A stretch of DNA of 18,296 nucleotides from Spyradocola sp050942925 (GTDB lineage Bacteria > Bacillota > Clostridia > Christensenellales > UBA1750). The notes under the pieces are model-generated. The model made no database searches, had not been told where the DNA came from, and saw only the letters and a program-made list of their open reading frames with translations. Numbering within the stretch: position 1 is the first letter of the stretch; each line of letters begins with the position of its first letter. Location of the stretch: positions 1-18,296 of the forward strand of contig JBMNOF010000036.1 in NCBI GenBank assembly GCA_050942925.1, given 5' to 3'. Both the position numbers and the translations under genes were made by a program. Below are positions 16,789-18,296 of the stretch, one piece after another.

Positions 16789-18057
16789 TCACTCGTAGCG
16801 CAGGGCCTCGATGGGATCGAGCTTTGCGGCCTTGTTGGCCGGATAGTACCCGAAGAACACGCCGATGGCGAGCGAGAAGCTCACCGCCAGGACGATGGAG
16901 CCGAGCGAGGGCAGCGACGGGAACCCGAGCAGGTTCGAGGCAAAATAGCCCAGCGTCGCGCCGACGACGATGCCGATCGCGCCGCCGATGAAGCAGATGA
17001 TCATGGCCTCGACCACGAACTGGATGCGGATGGCGCTGTTGGGCGCGCCCAGCGCCTTGCGCGTGCCGATCTCGCGAGTGCGCTCGGTGACGGAGACGAG
17101 CATGATGTTCATCACGCCGATTCCGCCCACGATCAGGGAGATGCCCGCGATGACGGCGATGGCGATGGAGACGGTGTCCAGCATGCTGCCGAGCTGATCG
17201 ACCATGGTCTCCATGCTGATGGTGTAGACGGTGAAGTCCGGGTTGTCCTCGTAGTAGCGCTTCAGGAAGTCCGCGGCCTCGTTGGCGACGGTCTGGGAAT
17301 CCAGGTTCACGTCCGCGGTGATGGTGGCGTTGGCAAAGCCCTCCTCCGAGCCGGTGATGCGCTGGGCGGTCGTCACGGGGATGTAGAGCTCCGTGCGCTT
17401 ATCCGCCTCCGAGCCGGTGCCCAGCAGCGCGGCGTAGGGCGAATCCACGTTTTCATAGACACCGACGATCGTAAAGGTATAGAGGGTGTCGTTCAGCGTC
17501 ACGCGGACCTCTTGGCCGAGGGCGTCGCGGTTGCTCAGGCCGGGGAACATCTTCTCCACGAGGAAGTCCGAGACGACGGCCACGTACTTGCTGCCCTCCA
17601 AGTCGCGCTCGGTGACGGTGCGGCCGGTGAGGAGGTTGACGTTGTTGACGGAGAGGTAGGCGGCGTTGACGCCCGTGACGGAGACGTTGGCGTACTTGTG
17701 GCCGTCCTTGGCCTGGCCGCTGCCCGCGGACTCGGAGATGGAGTAGTCCAGCACGCCGGGGACCTCCTCGACCAGCGCGTCGAGCATGTCCGTCGTGAGC
17801 AGGTCGTCCTCCTCCGGGGTGAGGATTTCCATGGTTTCCACGTCGATCAGGCGCTGCTGCACGGCGACGGTGATGTTGTTGACGCCCAGGGCGGACATGG
17901 CGTCGGTGACGGAACCAGTCACCGCGTCGCCCACGCACATGATGCCGATGACCGAGCCGATGCCGATGATGATGCCGAGCATGGTCAGCAGCGCGCGCAT
18001 CTTGTTGGCGCGCAGGCCGTTCAGCGCCAGGAGCACGTTTTCCCACATGCCGGTCAT
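16789..18057 (-). CDS. MacB/YknZ-type ABC transporter permease (FtsX family)
   Basis: The membrane subunit of a mechanotransmission-type ABC exporter, pairing with the ATPase encoded just upstream. The 422-residue product has one N-terminal helix (about 21-44, after NKMRALLTMLGIIIGIGSV). A large extracytoplasmic MacB-type domain (about 45-295) follows, then three C-terminal helices (about 296-323, 347-372 and 386-405). The cytoplasmic ERTREIGTRKALGA motif (325-338) and the terminal AAKLDPIEALRYE are diagnostic. ATG 18057 overlaps the ATPase stop as ATGA, with GGAAGGGGG upstream, so translation is coupled; an ATG nine bases further in is a weaker alternative. Relatives export peptides, antibiotics or toxins, or act in envelope-stress defence; the cargo is unknown here. 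A fusion protein gene (YknX-like) may lie beyond the right edge. The MATE terminator at 16732-16772 probably ends this transcript too. Confidence 0.94.
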   Translation of the reverse strand: MTGMWENVLLALNGLRANKMRALLTMLGIIIGIGSVIGIMCVGDAVTGSVTDAMSALGVNNITVAVQQRLIDVETMEILTPEEDDLLTTDMLDALVEEVPGVLDYSISESAGSGQAKDGHKYANVSVTGVNAAYLSVNNVNLLTGRTVTERDLEGSKYVAVVSDFLVEKMFPGLSNRDALGQEVRVTLNDTLYTFTIVGVYENVDSPYAALLGTGSEADKRTELYIPVTTAQRITGSEEGFANATITADVNLDSQTVANEAADFLKRYYEDNPDFTVYTISMETMVDQLGSMLDTVSIAIAVIAGISLIVGGIGVMNIMLVSVTERTREIGTRKALGAPNSAIRIQFVVEAMIICFIGGAIGIVVGATLGYFASNLLGFPSLPSLGSIVLAVSFSLAIGVFFGYYPANKAAKLDPIEALRYE

Positions 18058-18296
18058 GCTTCCGCACCCCCTTCCCGATTGGGCACGATGCGGCCATCGG
18101 AGATGGTGACGATGCGGTCGGTCTCGGTGGCCAGCTTGTAGTTGTGTGTGATGAGCACGATGGTCTTGCCGTGCTTGTCGTGCAGGTCGTGGAACAGGTC
18201 CATGACCAGGCGGCCGGTGCGGCTGTCCAGGGCGCCGGTGGGTTCGTCCGCCAGGATGATGGCGGGGTCGTTGGCCATGGCCCGGGCAATGGCCAC
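18054..18296 (-). CDS. ABC transporter ATP-binding protein, MacB/LolD/YknY type (partial, N-terminus outside window)
   Basis: Only the last 80 residues are present. They start right after the signature motif and include VAIARAMANDP, Walker B with catalytic Glu in AIILADEPTGALD, the D-loop, and the switch His in LITHN. The D-loop SRTG and ending IVTISDGRIV are typical of the lipoprotein-release/MacB group. Walker A and the signature lie beyond the right edge. It drives the permease encoded next in the same operon, whose ATG overlaps its TGA. About 150 N-terminal residues should be missing, going by the usual 225-235 residues of the family. Confidence 0.93.
   Translation of the reverse strand: MAIARAMANDPAIILADEPTGALDSRTGRLVMDLFHDLHDKHGKTIVLITHNYKLATETDRIVTISDGRIVPNREGGAEA

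Overview
The window (about 18.3 kb) looks like a chromosomal segment of a GC-rich Gram-positive anaerobe, most likely a gut-type member of the Clostridia (Bacillota). This is inferred from strong AGGAGG-type ribosome binding sites, a lipobox lipoprotein as transporter binding protein, a MacB/YknZ-type exporter, a second type IIA topoisomerase pair, and GC-rich coding regions with AT-rich promoters. The genus cannot be fixed from the sequence. All genes but one (the MATE transporter) lie on the minus strand. No rRNA, tRNA, CRISPR array, insertion sequence or phage gene was seen.

Layout from the left edge. (1) 1-2858: a peptide-type ABC importer, with an oppB-like permease (cut by the window edge) downstream of a large family-5 lipoprotein binding protein. 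A strong hairpin sits between them and a promoter at 3031-3059 precedes the binding protein. (2) 3300-8607: a transcription unit read leftwards, made of a topoisomerase IV/gyrase-type B subunit, its A subunit (stop/start overlap) and a VanX-type D-Ala-D-Ala dipeptidase (ATGA overlap). A sigma-A-type promoter lies at 8578-8607 and an intrinsic terminator at 3292-3336. (3) 8604-9101: a small P-loop kinase-like protein of unknown role, lying after the terminator of the next unit. (4) 9122-15207: a probable four-gene operon read leftwards, with a GNAT acetyltransferase, orotate phosphoribosyltransferase (pyrE), a 1031-residue cytoplasmic glycoside hydrolase and a xylulokinase. It starts at an extended -10 promoter (15179-15207) and ends at a terminator (9122-9158). 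(5) 15232-16772: a divergently transcribed MATE efflux transporter with its own promoter and a perfect 18-bp terminator that probably also serves the converging gene. (6) 16789-18296: a MacB/FtsX-type ABC permease overlapping the end of its ATPase, which runs off the right edge.

How the parts may fit together: the dipeptidase next to a peptide importer recalls the E. coli ddpX-ddpABCDF arrangement for cell-wall dipeptide scavenging, although here the two sit in separate transcripts. The glycoside hydrolase and xylulokinase suggest intracellular breakdown of an imported oligosaccharide with entry through xylulose 5-phosphate; the linked pyrE and acetyltransferase look like housekeeping passengers. 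The window is mostly ordinary core and accessory metabolism. I found no convincing new defence or mobile system; the most notable points are the displaced GyrA box, the dipeptidase gene context and the nested symmetric site in the MATE promoter.
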